DNA from: Ascoidea asiatica
Lineage: Eukaryota; Ascomycota; Saccharomycetes; Ascoideales; Ascoideaceae
Length of the DNA stretch: 64,000 nt
Reading direction: 5' to 3'
NCBI GenBank assembly: GCA_001600695.1
Contig: BCKQ01000008.1
Location: 310,001 to 374,000, forward strand
This document shows positions 32,751-44,930 of the stretch, piece by piece. Below the pieces are notes generated by a model. The model searched no databases, was not told where the DNA came from, and worked only from the letters and a program-made list of their open reading frames with translations. Made by a program: the position numbers and the translations under genes. The stretch's first letter is position 1. Each line of letters begins with the position of its first letter.

Positions 32751-32757
32751 TTACCCG
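32751..32757 (+). promoter_or_regulatory. Reb1-type TTACCCG site
   Basis: GGTTACCCGC matches the Reb1 general regulatory factor consensus TTACCCG, just before a TATAAATAGGG element. Confidence 0.35.
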
Positions 32758-33169
32758 CTTCCATTTTCCACTAATATAAATAGGGCACTTACCTCCCATA
32801 TTTTTTATTGTTTAAAATTTGAATTAGATATCTTCTTAGTAATAATTTGATATTTCGTTCGAACTTCAATCACGGCTAAGGTTTCTGCACAGGGCCTGCT
32901 GCACCTCCTTTTCCGCAGGGTTTTTTGGCCTGTCAGGCTGGGCTTGCCGTGCGCAGCGTCGCAATTTGTTGCCCCAAACGCTCTGCCGCGGCTTTCCAGG
33001 CCTTTTCACTTCTCTCAACTCAGTTACATTTTTAGTGCCCTGAGTGTCTCACTTTCTTCTTTCTTTTCTTCTTCTTTCTTTCTTCTTTCTTTCTTTTAGA
33101 TCCAAATCGTAAATTCAGAAAACCTTCAAATTCAAATTCAAATTCAAATTCAGATCACAATGACTAACG

Positions 33170-33253
33170 TTACATACTAATTTACATACTAATTTACATA
33201 CTAATTTACATACTAATTACTACTAATTTACATACTAATTTACTACTAATTAC
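33170..33253. repeat. TTACATACTAAT-type tandem repeat
   Basis: About seven copies of a 12-bp unit TTACATACTAAT, the later ones shortened, in the upstream region of the GATA gene. Confidence 0.85.
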
Positions 33254-34409
33254 TGTTTTGCCACTAATTCTTTACTAAATAATAATAACAGTAATAATAA
33301 TACAAATAAAAACAGTTTTTTCAATTTTTTGTAAATATTTGCCGTAAAAAAAACATTGGTACCTTTCAAGAATGAAATAAATCAACTAACTTTCTTAACT
33401 CTTATTAAATATATATATAAATAAATGAAAGGAATTTGATTATTTGAATTGAAATAATCAAAAACTAATTAATAATATTTATAAATGACTAAAAAGAAAA
33501 TTAGATATTTTTAACCTATTTTTGTAAAAAAAAGTGATTGAAATTTGTAATTGAAATTAAAATTTGAAATTAAAATTTGAAATAGACAGGCACTTAATTT
33601 TTATAAAACAAGACATAAAAAAAAAAAAACATCAAAGAAAAAAAAAAAAAACATCATTTTTTGTAAAAGAATTTTATCAATTTATATAATTTATCACATT
33701 GTATTCAAAATATCATTATACATTCATTATTATACATTCATTAGAATATATTCATTAGAATATATTCATTATAATTAAATAATAATTTTAAAAAATATTT
33801 CAAATTTAACAGGTTATTAAATTTTAAATCATTCATTTTAAAAATTATTTTATTTTTTTCTTTTATTTTATTATTTATTCAAAATTTATTCTCTTATTCT
33901 CTTTTTATTCTCTTTTTACTCTCTTTTTACTAATTTCACTTAAATAATATCTTTTATTCTTATTCTAATTCTTATTCTTATTCTTATTTCATTTATATTA
34001 AAATAATAATAAGAACAGTAGAAATAATTTCAATAAATCTTTTCTTCATTTATTTACTACTTCCCTTAAATTCAACTTCATCGCCGTTTATTCTCACTTT
34101 ATTCACTTTATTACTTTATTAACTACTTTATTCATTATATTCATTATTCATTACCGTTATAAACTAGTAGTAAACTAAACTAGTATATTATATTACTACT
34201 ACTACTTTATTACTACTTTATTACCACTTTATTACCACTATTCTTTTATACTCAAAACAATATTTTGATAATAAGCAACTATCAATATTTCTTATTTCTT
34301 ATTTCTTATTTATCCTTTCCATCTATTTATTAATCTATATAAATAATTATTTATCTAATTATTTTATTATTTATGTATTTACTTATATATCTATTTTTCT
34401 AATGTAATA

Positions 34410-35745
34410 ATGCTTAATATAATGAATAAAAATAATAATAATAATATTAATACTAATACTATTACTAATTCAAATTCAAATACAAATACAACTACTACAA
34501 ATAATCATCTCAATAATGACAATAATCTAATCAAAAATAAAGATAATAATAAAGAAGAAAATGATCTTAATAACAATAACAATAACAATAACAATAACAA
34601 TAATTTAGAATTTAATTTATTTGATTTCAAATTAGATAATTTAGATTCAAATTCAAATTTAAATTCAAATTTAAATTCAAATTCAAATTCAAATTCAATT
34701 TCAAATGTTTATTTTTCTGCAAAAGAATTATTATCTTTTAAACCAAGAATTGAAAATAGATCTTTAAGAAAAAAAATTAACGCTGATACTTTTTCAAATA
34801 ATATAACTATAAATTCATTTTTAAAAGATGATGAATTAGATAATATTTTTAATCTTATTAATACTAATACAAATACAAATACAAATATTAATGAAAATGA
34901 AAATGAAAATGATATGAATAACGACAATAATGAAGATGATGATTATTTATCTATATTTAATAATTTAGAAAATTCAAATATTAATTTATCCTTAAATAAC
35001 AATAATAATAATAATGAAGACACTGATAATAAGAAAGATAAAATATTAAATGAATTAACTAATAATACAAACATTAATGAAAATGAAAATAAAAATGAAA
35101 TTAAAAATGAAATTAAAAATGAAATAAAAAATGAAGAAATTCAAAATAAAAAATCTATTGATGAAATTAAATTTAAATCTCCAAAAAGTCCAAATAATTT
35201 ATCAAGTCCAAATAATAAATTATCTCCTTTAAATAATTCTTCAATTTCTCCATTAAATAATAGTCCAAAAAATAATTTAAGTCCAAAAAACAATTCATTA
35301 AAAAAAAAATCAATAACTGATTGTTCAAATTGTCATACAACTAAAACTCCTTTATGGAGAAGAGATTCAAATGGTAATACTCTTTGTAATGCTTGTGGTT
35401 TATTTCAAAAATTACATGGTACATTGAGACCATTATCTTTAAAAACTGATATTATTAAAAAAAGAACTTCAAAAAGATCTTTATTAAATAATTTAAATTC
35501 AAATTTATTATCAAATTCTTTTTTAAATCAAAATCAAAATCAAAATTCAAATTCAAATTCAAATTCAAACACTAATTCAAATACTAATAGCAACAACAAC
35601 AACAACAACAATAGTAGTTCTAGCGCCAATACTACTACTTCAAATAATGGAAACTCTTCAAATGATAATTTATATTCAATTTTAACAAAGAAATTCCATG
35701 CATATTCAAATGAATTTTATCCAAATTCAATTTCAAATCAACTAG

Positions 35746-35789
<44 letters not shown>

Positions 35790-36614
35790 GATGGAAATAA
35801 TTATATATATACTTCAATGAATAATAAAACAAAAAATGTTCCAATTTTACCAAAACCACTTTCTTCAACTAATTTATTAACAGCTCCAAGTTCAATATCA
35901 AATTATGAAAAACATAGTAATATTAAAAGAAGAAGAAGTAGTGGATATTCTTCAAGATCTTCAAATAATTTAATCAATAGTCTTTCATCAATTCCAATTC
36001 CAATTCCAATTCCAATTCCTAATAATAATAATAATAATAATAATTCCAATTCAAACATTAAAAATAATTCTAATAATTTATCAAGTAGTATACCAAATAA
36101 TATGCCTGGATATAATTTTTCTCTAAATTTTAATAATCTGGCAAATAATTCAATCTCTGGTTCTTCTTCAAGTTTAAATAATGGTCCATATAATATTATC
36201 AATAATAATAATAATAGTAATATTCCTTCTCATCAACAATTTTCAACTTCTGATCAATATTTATATAATCCAAATTTCAATTATAATAATTCAAATAATA
36301 ATCTGAATACAAATTTAAATAAAAATTCAATTAATAATAATATCAATATTAATATGAATAATACAAATAATAAAGGTATTAGAAATAGTTCTAATGCATC
36401 ACCATTAAATTCAGTTTCATCATCATTACAATCTGTATCTACTTTAAATTCATTAAATTCAGCTGGTAATCCAAATAGTATCGCAATCAATAATAACAAT
36501 AATAATAATAATATATCCGGAACTTTTCTTAATAATTCTAGTAATAGTTCTTCAAGTAATTTATTTTCATCATCTTTACCAAATAATTATCAAATGCCTA
36601 ATAATAATTCTAAC

Positions 36615-36665
<51 letters not shown>

Positions 36666-37250
36666 CAACGAAATTCTTATCAAAATGGATATGGACTTCA
36701 ATTTAATAATCCAAATACTACTAATAATAACAATAATAATAACAATATAAATATCAATTATAGGAGTAATTCAATATCTCAACCTTTCAGTCAATATAAT
36801 AATAACAACAATAATAATAATAATACATTTTCCAACAATCAATATGGAAATCTTAGTGGTGCAAGTAGTTGTAATAATTTAAAACAAACTGTTAATATGA
36901 ATAATCAACCATTTAACTCAAATCAAAATTGGCTTCGTCATCAAAGTAAAAGTTTTTCTTTCAATCCTCCATTAAATAATAATGGTAATAACAATAATAA
37001 TAGCAATAATAATAACTTCAACAATAACAATGGTACTAATATTAATAATAATAACAATAATAATAATAAAAATAGTAACAATCTCAATAATGGTAATATA
37101 AAAAGTAATAATAGTGGAAATACTGATACAAATACAAATAATGCTACAAAAAATAGTGGAAATGAAATAAATAGTACTGGAAATGGGTGTAAAACTAAGG
37201 ATAAAGCGTTTAATTTAGGTGATTTGGATTGGTTACAATTTGAAATATAA
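34410..37250 (+). CDS. GATA-type zinc-finger transcription factor (Gat1/Gln3/AreA-like)
   Basis: 946 residues with one class IV GATA finger, C305-x2-C308-x17-C326-x2-C329, reading [14 protein letters not shown] and [13 protein letters not shown], followed by a basic segment [11 protein letters not shown]. The x17 loop is the type used by fungal nitrogen regulators (Gln3, Gat1, AreA) that activate genes for poor nitrogen sources. The C-terminus DLDWLQFEI resembles the terminal tryptophan motif of AreA/NIT2-type factors that contacts Nmr-like repressors; this is an inference from memory. No second finger and no leucine zipper are evident, which argues against Dal80/Gzf3. Most of the protein is Asn/Ser low-complexity, with Asn runs of about 10-17. 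The ATG at 34410 is first; an in-frame Met at 34422 is an alternative. Paralogue identity is not resolved. Confidence 0.88.
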
Positions 37251-37711
37251 TAACTTTAATTTTATTTTTTCTTGATTCATTTCATTTTTTCTTTCTTCGA
37301 TTCAAATTTATTGAATAATTAATTTCATTTTTCTAACTTTTTTTCCTTTTTTTTTTTTATCAAAAATTTTTCACTTTTGTTTTACTTTCTTTTTTCAGTT
37401 ACAAAAAACTTTTTTTTTATTTAAAATATAGATCCTTTTTAATAATTTCCTAATAATAATTTTTTTGATTTTTCATCTTTTTGTCTTTATTTATTTTCTT
37501 ATTATTTTCTTTTATTGTTTTGTGTTTTTTTGTGTTTTTGTGTTTCTTGTGTTTTTTTGTAAGGTGTAACATTATCAATTTGTCAATTAAAAGCTTTTTT
37601 GGAAAAGAAAAAAAAAAAAAAAATCGTTTATTTATTCACTCACTTTTTAATTATTAATCAATAAACTAATCTGCTTTTTTTTTTTTTAAATATATTAATA
37701 ATGTAGTTTGA
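37251..37711. other. Convergent intergenic region, GATA gene / RPB8
   Basis: T-rich 3' flank sequence with long T runs and TGTGTTTTTT repeats; these probably serve as polyadenylation regions for both genes. No gene seen. Confidence 0.7.
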
Positions 37712-38260
37712 TTATTTACGTATAAGAAGATATATTTTATCTTGTTTTAAAGAAGATAAACTTCTATAAGAACCTTCTAAACACATTAATAAACCACCAA
37801 AAGAAGCATAAACTTTAATTAAATTATCACCATTTTCATCATTTTTATTTTTTTTATTTGAATTTGATTCATCAAATTTATATATTGTTCCAAACATAAC
37901 ATAATCATAATCATCAGATAAATCTTTATTACCATTATTAGGATTATTACCAATACTATTAATACCATTATTATTAATTTCTTTATATGAATTTGGGAAA
38001 CTTGTACTTTGACTAAAACTTGAAGTTGGTCTCCAACCAATATTTTTAAAATCTTCAGTTTCATCTTCTGTTAATGAAGAAGCTAAAGCAATTGAAATTT
38101 CTTCATTTTCTTCAATAGGATAAATCTCAGAATTTATATCTAAAGTGATTTTTATAGCTCCTGAAGTTGTTGAAGTTGCAATTAATCTTGTTATTCTATC
38201 ATATCTTGCACTATCTGTGCTATTTACCATAAATCTATCATCAAATAAAGTCCTTGACAT
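37712..38260 (-). CDS. RPB8: RNA polymerase subunit ABC14.5 (Rpb8)
   Basis: 182 residues. The N-terminal MSRTLFDDRFMV...RYDRITRLIA and the C-terminal KVYASFGGLLMCLEGSYRSL-type end are diagnostic for Rpb8, the OB-fold subunit shared by RNA polymerases I, II and III. The family is usually about 146 residues; the excess is two Asn/Ser/Lys insertions at about 95-120 and 130-148, in loops between conserved strands. DYDYVMFGTIYKF between them is conserved. It is essential in Saccharomyces. It converges on the GATA gene and is divergent from SPT10. Confidence 0.95.
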   Translation of the reverse strand: MSRTLFDDRFMVNSTDSARYDRITRLIATSTTSGAIKITLDINSEIYPIEENEEISIALASSLTEDETEDFKNIGWRPTSSFSQSTSFPNSYKEINNNGINSIGNNPNNGNKDLSDDYDYVMFGTIYKFDESNSNKKNKNDENGDNLIKVYASFGGLLMCLEGSYRSLSSLKQDKIYLLIRK

Positions 38261-38982
38261 TTTTTTTAATTAAATATAATATGATACAATACAAAGCTCA
38301 CTATAATACACACCCTTTGAAATTCTCTTCAACCTCCAATTTGAACTTGAACTCGTCACTCGTCTTCTACTTCTTCTATTTCTTCTCCTTCCTCTGCTTC
38401 TTCTGCTGCTTCAACTTCTTCCATCGCCTTCATTTTCAGCTTCTTTCTAAAAATTTTCGTTCAGTGATAAATTTCAGTTCCACTTCCGCAGCCGGAAATA
38501 TCTATATCTGTTTTTTAAATCCTGAGTCCGGCAGCAAGACACTCTCCAACACGGATATTTTACACTTGCTTAGTCATCTTTAGTACTATGATTACATAAC
38601 TCTTATTATTTTTCTAATTTCTTAAGGTTTGAAGGTTTGATCCTGCCGTAAAGTTTGAATCTCCAAAATAATAGGAATAAAACAGTTTAAACTGCTTTTA
38701 ACTTGGCTTTCTTCCCTCGAACACAATATATTCTTATTCTTAGTCTTATTCATAAGGATAAATAATTTACTTATCACAGGTTTCTATGGAGAAATCGATT
38801 CAATAACTTAATCATTTATTTATTTATATATATACAAATATTCTTCATTCTTTATAATCATAATCATATTCAAAGTTGAATTTTTATTCTATGAAAGTTA
38901 GTCAAACTAATATATATTTGTTTGTTTTGATTTCATTTATTGATAAATAATTAATTCAATAATTCAATAATATATATTAAAA
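38261..38982. other. Divergent promoter region, RPB8 / SPT10
   Basis: CTTC-rich tract at about 38340-38450, a small GC-rich patch at about 38475-38540, then A+T-rich promoter sequence. A plus-strand frame at 38254-38583 reads the CTTC repeats and is not credible. Confidence 0.6.
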
Positions 38983-41187
38983 ATGTCTTTAACAAGTGAT
39001 TTTTCAAATACTATAGCTCCATTAACAGTTTTATTAAAAGATAATGAAACTACAGCTTCAATATATCCAATAAATTCATTTGAAGAATTACCACCAGGTT
39101 TATTAGTATTTTTATGTGATGAATTTAATAATGAAATTGAAAAAGGTGAAACTTATCCATTTTTTGATACTTTAGATTTACAACTTTTTAAAGATTATTG
39201 GTTTGGTTCATTTTCTGCAATTATGTTATTAGGTGATTATAATGATAATTTAAATTATTCAATTTCAAAAGAATGGGAAAAAATTTGTCTTGGAACATTT
39301 TATATAAAACCAAATTATCCAGGTAGATGTTCACATATTTGTTCAGGTTCATTTTTAGTTAATGCAGGTATAAGAAATAAAGGTATTGGAAAAGTTTTAA
39401 CAGAAACTTATTTAAATTGGGCTCCAAAATTAGGTTATTCATATGCAATATTTAATTTAGTTTTTGATGTAAATTATTCCGCAAAACATATTTTTGAATC
39501 TTTTAATTTTAAAAAAATTGGTAAAATTAAAGGTGCAGGAATTTTAAAAGGTCATGAATCTGCAATTGATGCAATAATTTATGGTAAAGAATTATCAACA
39601 ATTTTAAGTACTGATAATGATCCAAATTTAAATTCTTCATCTTATAGATTTGATAAAATTAAATTTTATTTAGAAACTGGTAAATATCCTCCATTAGCTG
39701 ATAGACAAGAAAAATCAAGATTAAGATCATCTGCTGCTCATTATAAATTAATTGATGATAAATTAATGTTAAAAAATAGAGAAGTTATTAGTGATCCACA
39801 AAAACAATTTCAAATTTGTACTGAAGTTCATATGATTAATCATGGTGGTATAAATAAAACAACTGCTGCAATTGCAGAAAGATATCATTGGACAAGAATA
39901 AAAGATACTGTTGCTCAAGCTATAAGAAATTGTTTACAATGTAGAGAAACTGCAAATGCTTCAAATTCAATCTCAAATTTAAATAATTCAATACCTTCTA
40001 ATAATAAATCTCAATCTCAATCTCAATCTCAATCTCAATCTCAATCTCAATCTCAATCTCAATCAAATTCTCAAATTCAATTAAATTCTCAAAATCAATT
40101 ACATTCTCATTCACAATCACGATCACCTTCTCGATCTCAAAATCAATCACAATCAATATCTCAATTACAATCTCAAAGTCAATCTCAGAATCAATCTCAA
40201 GATCAAATTCAAGTTCAAAATGATAGTATAATTAATAGATCTAATTCAAATACTGCTCTTCGGCCATTAAGAATGAAACCAAATCAAAATCAGAATCAGA
40301 ATCATAATCAAAATTATACCTTGATTGATTCAAATAACAATAGTAATAATAATAGTAATAATAATAGTAATAATAATAGTAATAATAATATTTCAAATCA
40401 AAATCAAATTCAAAATAATCAAATATCAAATTCTAATCAAAATGATTATCTTGGACCTTTAACATCATTATTAGGTGGAAATGTTTCACAAAATTCCAAT
40501 TCACAAAATTTTAATAGTATAATTACAAATGCATTACAAAATTTTGATGCAGAAAGTTCAATTTTAAATGTACCTAGAGATAATTCTATTGGTTATAATT
40601 CAAATGATACAAATAATAATTCTAATTCAGATATAAATAATCTTAATAATCTTAATAATTTAAATAATGAAATGATGGATACAAATAATAATTCTTTAAA
40701 TTCTAGTCGTAATGATTCTAGAATTAATTTAAATAATAAACATTCCCTTGATAATGATGATGAAGATGAGGAAGAAGAAGATGATGAGGAAGAAGAAGAA
40801 GAAGATAATGATGATAATGGAGATAACGATGGAAATAATTTAGATAAAACATCAGCTTATAATATTGAACATATAATTCAAACATCCTTAGGACAATCAT
40901 TAGGACAATCATTTTCATCAAATTCTAATTTAAATTCAAATTTAATTCAACATATGAATAGATCTAATAATTCAAGTTTATCAGAAGAAGAAAATGTAGA
41001 TGATAATGATAATGATAATGATAATGATAATGAAAATGAAAATGAAAATGAAGGTAATCCAAGAAAAATAAGAAAATTATTAAATCATTCAAATAATAGT
41101 CAAAATATTTCAATTAATCAATATTCTTCACAAAATTCTAATAATCATAGAAATTCTAGTGCGAATCGTATGAATAATAATAATAGC

Positions 41188-41229
<42 letters not shown>

Positions 41230-41241
41230 TACAATAATTAG
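38983..41241 (+). CDS. SPT10: Spt10-like histone-gene regulator (GNAT acetyltransferase plus integrase-type zinc finger)
   Basis: 752 residues (Saccharomyces Spt10 has 640). A GNAT acetyltransferase fold occupies about 65-205, with acetyl-CoA loop RNKGIG at 131-136. It is followed by an HHCC zinc-binding domain, H283-x3-H287...C317-x2-C320, like the retroviral/Ty integrase N-terminal domain, which in Spt10 is the sequence-specific DNA-binding module for histone upstream elements. The arrangement and text (EELPPGLLVFLCDEFN; RDAQG-like core) match Spt10, an activator of core histone genes. After residue 325 it is low-complexity: (SQ)n at about 345-365, Asn/Ser runs, an Asp/Glu block near 590-625 and an Asn-run end. 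The tail beyond the two domains is where it differs most from known members. Confidence 0.9.
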
Positions 41242-41687
41242 CATTAATTAAAAATGAATTTCAAATAATTATTTTGAAATTTATTTTATTTCTCAAATAT
41301 TCATTATTATTACATTATATATTTCAAATATTAAATAATATTAAAATAGTATTATTAATTTTGTTCTATCGGATAAACCCGTTTTGTAAAAGTTACTCCA
41401 AATTTAATTTAAGAAATAATCCGAAATGCGGAAAAACAACGGAGAAGCAACGGAAAAACTCAAATAGGAAAATTTAAGATATTGAAAAATGATAAGATAA
41501 GGAAAATGAAATTTTTATGAAATCATTTGTTATTGATTTTATTAAATGGATTTATATATAAACTGAAACAAAAAAACAAAAATCTAGATATTATTATAAA
41601 TGAATTCTATGATAACTGATAAATAAGATAAGATATATGAAATATGTAAAATATGTAAAATATGTAGAATATGTAGAATATATAAAA
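41242..41687. other. Convergent intergenic region, SPT10 / FSH1-like
   Basis: A+T-rich 3' flanks. A short patch at about 41370-41460 is richer in G (CGGAAAAAC, CGGAGAAGC). ATGTAAAAT-type repeats precede the FSH1-like stop. No gene seen. Confidence 0.7.
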
Positions 41688-42536
41688 TTAAAAGGCTTTA
41701 TCCATTTGAACAAGTAAATCATCAATTTCTTTTTTATCAGCAGCAATTTTTTCAGCTTCAATTACTTTTTCATCTTTTTTAATATCATTATTATTATTAC
41801 ATTTTGGAATATTTTCATTATCTAAAATATTAAAAATCCAAGAAATCCAATTATTTACCATAACTTTATTATTTGGAACATAATGACCACCAGGATGTTT
41901 ATAAATAGTTGTTGTATTCAATTCACAAAATTTATCAATTAAAAGTTTTGAAAGATCATTTGAAACTACAGTATCTAATTCACCCATGATATGTAAAGTT
42001 GGAATTTTAATTTTTTTATTATTTGGTAAATAAATATTTCTTAAATTTTCAGATTTTATTGGAAATCCACTAAATAATAAACCAAATTTAATTTTTTTAT
42101 TATTATTATTAAATAATTCTAAATTATTTAAAATTAAAGCAACTAAACCTGCACCTTGACTAAAACCCATGATACCATCAAATGGACCTTTTTCAATAAA
42201 AATTTTTTGAATATAATTTATAACTAATTCTTTAAATTCATTTTCTGGATAATTATTTTTTTCATAATCTTTACCAATTACTTTCCACCATCCATAATAT
42301 TTAATTTCATTTTCAATTGAAATTTCTGAATCTAATTTTACAGGTTCAAAAGGTAAATCATCATTTTTTAAAAATAAACCACCATCAATAAAACAAGTTT
42401 CAAATTCATATTTATTTTCTTTTTTTGCATTTTTTTTTAATAATTTTCTAAAACCAGAAGTTTTTGCATAAAATGATTTACCATTTTGAGCAAAACCATG
42501 AAGACATAAAATTCTTAATTTCTGAGGAGAAGACAT
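41688..42536 (-). CDS. FSH1: FSH1-family serine hydrolase
   Basis: 282 residues with an alpha/beta-hydrolase fold of the FSH (family of serine hydrolases) type. The start ILCLHGFAQNGKSF is the conserved oxyanion-hole region. The nucleophile Ser126 is in GFSQGAG, the acid Asp188 in GELDTVV and the base His218 in HPGGHYVP, so the triad is complete. Saccharomyces Fsh1-3 (about 243 residues) are putative esterases related to human OVCA2 and dihydrofolate reductase-region proteins; physiological substrates are not settled. The extra length is Lys/Asn-rich insertions and a C-terminal Asp/Lys tail. Fsh1, Fsh2 and Fsh3 cannot be separated by eye. Confidence 0.87.
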   Translation of the reverse strand: MSSPQKLRILCLHGFAQNGKSFYAKTSGFRKLLKKNAKKENKYEFETCFIDGGLFLKNDDLPFEPVKLDSEISIENEIKYYGWWKVIGKDYEKNNYPENEFKELVINYIQKIFIEKGPFDGIMGFSQGAGLVALILNNLELFNNNNKKIKFGLLFSGFPIKSENLRNIYLPNNKKIKIPTLHIMGELDTVVSNDLSKLLIDKFCELNTTTIYKHPGGHYVPNNKVMVNNWISWIFNILDNENIPKCNNNNDIKKDEKVIEAEKIAADKKEIDDLLVQMDKAF

Positions 42537-42739
42537 TTTATTTTTTTTTTTTTATTACTCTTTTTGATTTTTTAAGTACCTTTAGTATAAATATAATGAA
42601 ATAAAGATTATGAATATATAAATAAATCTAGATTTATACACTATTTATATAATGTTATTTAGATAAAAGAGTGGAAATCTGATAAAAAATTATCAAAAAC
42701 TTGATTACCAACCAAAAAAAAAAAAACAGTGAATAAAAA

Positions 42740-42758
42740 CCGGGTAGCGGAAACCCGG
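42740..42758. promoter_or_regulatory. CGG-N11-CCG palindrome in FSH1/PEX8 promoter
   Basis: CCGGGT-AGCGGAA-ACCCGG is a 6-bp inverted repeat containing CGG-N11-CCG, the spacing known for Gal4-type dimers. It does not fit the oleate-response element consensus expected for peroxin genes. The regulator is unknown. Confidence 0.4.
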
Positions 42759-42979
42759 CTTACGTAATCCTGGAACCGGATTTTATAAACAAACGAGAAA
42801 AGATCAGAAATGATTTAAAAGAGAAAATCAACAAAGAAAATCAACAAAGAAAAGAACTTAAACAATCAATGAACTTATAAACAATCAATGAATGAACTAA
42901 TGGAATAACTAACAACTAATCAATCAATCAATCGATCAAAGAAGTAATAATCGATTTGGGGAGAAGTAAGTGAAGATAG

Positions 42980-43010
42980 GAAGAAGAAGAAGAAGAAGAA
43001 GAAGAAGAAG
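42980..43010. repeat. (GAA)n microsatellite
   Basis: About ten uninterrupted GAA units, 60 bp upstream of the PEX8 ATG. Confidence 0.95.
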
Positions 43011-43067
43011 ATTCACTACATAAGTAATCAATAGAAGAAAGACAAACAACAACACTTCATTATCATA

Positions 43068-43836
43068 ATGAGCCAATCTGTTTTGGCGCTAACAGAAATA
43101 GATATTTTAATAAATAATCTAAGAAATCCAAATGAAATAAAACAAATCATTAATCAAATAACTGGAAAGAAGATTTCAAGAAGTGAAACACTTTTACAAT
43201 ATCTTGCTTATTATATTCCAAAGATAAAAAATGAACAAAATTTATTCTTAGTTTTAGAATTTTTCTTTAATTCAAATATCTTTTTAAATAGATTCAATGA
43301 TGATGATGATGATAATGATAATATAAATATAAATGAAGATTATAAAATTATTGAAGTTATTAAGACAATTTTTGATAATAAAAATCAAATAAGTTTACCA
43401 ACAATTTCTAATTTTAAATTTCATAATATTTTCATACAATCAATTTATAAATTAAATAAAAAAAATCAAATTAATAATAAAAATTTAAAATTAATTAAAA
43501 AAAATTATATTTTTTCAAATTTAATTATTACTGGAATTTTATTATCATTAAAAGATAATGAAATTAAAAAAAATTTTGAAAAAAATTTAATTTATTTATA
43601 TATTAATAATTTAATAAAATTTTTAAAAATAAAATTTAAAAATTTTGATAATGAAAATTTTGAATTAAATAAATTAATGATAATTTCAATAAGTTTATGT
43701 TTTATAAATTTAAATTTTAAAAATGAATATATTAATAATTCATTAAATATAAATAAATATAATAAATTTTTTTTAAAATTTTCAATTGATTATTTATTTA
43801 ATGAAATTAGAAATGAAATTGAAGCTAATGAATATG

Positions 43837-43875
<39 letters not shown>

Positions 43876-44898
43876 TTAATCCAATAATTATAAATTTAAA
43901 TAAAATTTCAAATTTTATTGAAATTTTAATAATTCAATTAGGTTCAAATGAAAAAAATATAATAAATTTAAAATTTTTTAATGAAATTATTGAAATAATT
44001 TTAATAAATTCAATAAAATTGAATAGTAATAAAGAAAATTTAATTAAAAATATAATTTTTTCAATAATTTTAATATTAAATGGATTTTCAAATTTATCAT
44101 TAAAATTTAATTATTTTACAATTAAAAGTAATAAAAATAATGAAAATAATGAAAATATTTTTGAATTGAAAGAAATTTATAATAAAATTTTTAAAATTTT
44201 ATATTTTTTAAATTTTAATATTGAAAATATTGGTACTGGAGGATTTTATCATTATAAATTAATTTATAAAATTTCTATTGAAAATTTATTAAATTTAAAT
44301 AAAATTATTAATATAAATGAAAAAAAAAATGAAAATTTAGAAAAATTATCAAATTTTTTCTTAAATGATATTAATTGTAATTGTAATTGTAATAATATTA
44401 ATAATAATAATATTGATAATAATAATTTATTAGATATAATTAAAGATGAAAAAAGTAAAAGTAAATTAAATTTTATTTTAAATTTTTGGGAAATTTTAAT
44501 ATTAAATTGTTCAAAATCATATAAAAATTTAATAATTAAATTAATTTTAAATAATTTAATTAAATTAATTGAAATTAATAATTTTATTACAAATAATAAA
44601 AAAAATATAAATTTTATTGAAAATATACATTCATTAAAGATTATTGATATTAAATTTAGTAATGATAATAATAATAATACTAACAATAGTAATAATAATT
44701 TTGAAGAGATTATAAATTATATAAATATAATTTTAAATTTTAAATATTTTAAAATTTTAAAAATTCAACAAATTAAAATTATTTTAAATTCAATAAGTGA
44801 AATAATTTTATTAAATTTAAATGATAATTTTAATTTAAATAATATTAATAAATTTTTAAATTTAATAAAATTTAAAATTATTAAAAATATTTTAATAT

Positions 44899-44930
<32 letters not shown>

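Larger units (their letters stand above)
31480..34409. other. 2.9 kb divergent region between two transcription-factor genes
   Basis: Holds a (TTGA)n tract near 31614-31650, GC-rich islands at about 31980-32460 and 32860-33030, zinc-cluster-type palindromes (32030-32042, 32212-32229), a Tbf1-type site (32079-32086), CACGTG (32091-32096), a 43-bp direct repeat (32526-32632), a Reb1-type TTACCCG (32751-32757), a 12-bp tandem repeat (33170-33253) and pyrimidine tracts before the GATA gene. A TATAAATAGGG near 32775 looks like a core-promoter element. Frames at 31878-32709 are not credible proteins. Confidence 0.6.
42537..43067. other. Divergent promoter region, FSH1-like / PEX8
   Basis: Contains a CGG-N11-CCG palindrome (42740-42758), a further CCGGA nearby, TCAATCAA/AACAATCAATGAA repeats and a (GAA)n tract (42980-43010). 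No gene seen. Confidence 0.7.

Noticed and set aside
40241-40429. Poly-Tyr minus-strand ORF
   Set aside because: Antisense reading of Asn repeats in SPT10; the same applies to the poly-Leu/Ile frames opposite the GATA, RAC1 and MOH1-like genes.
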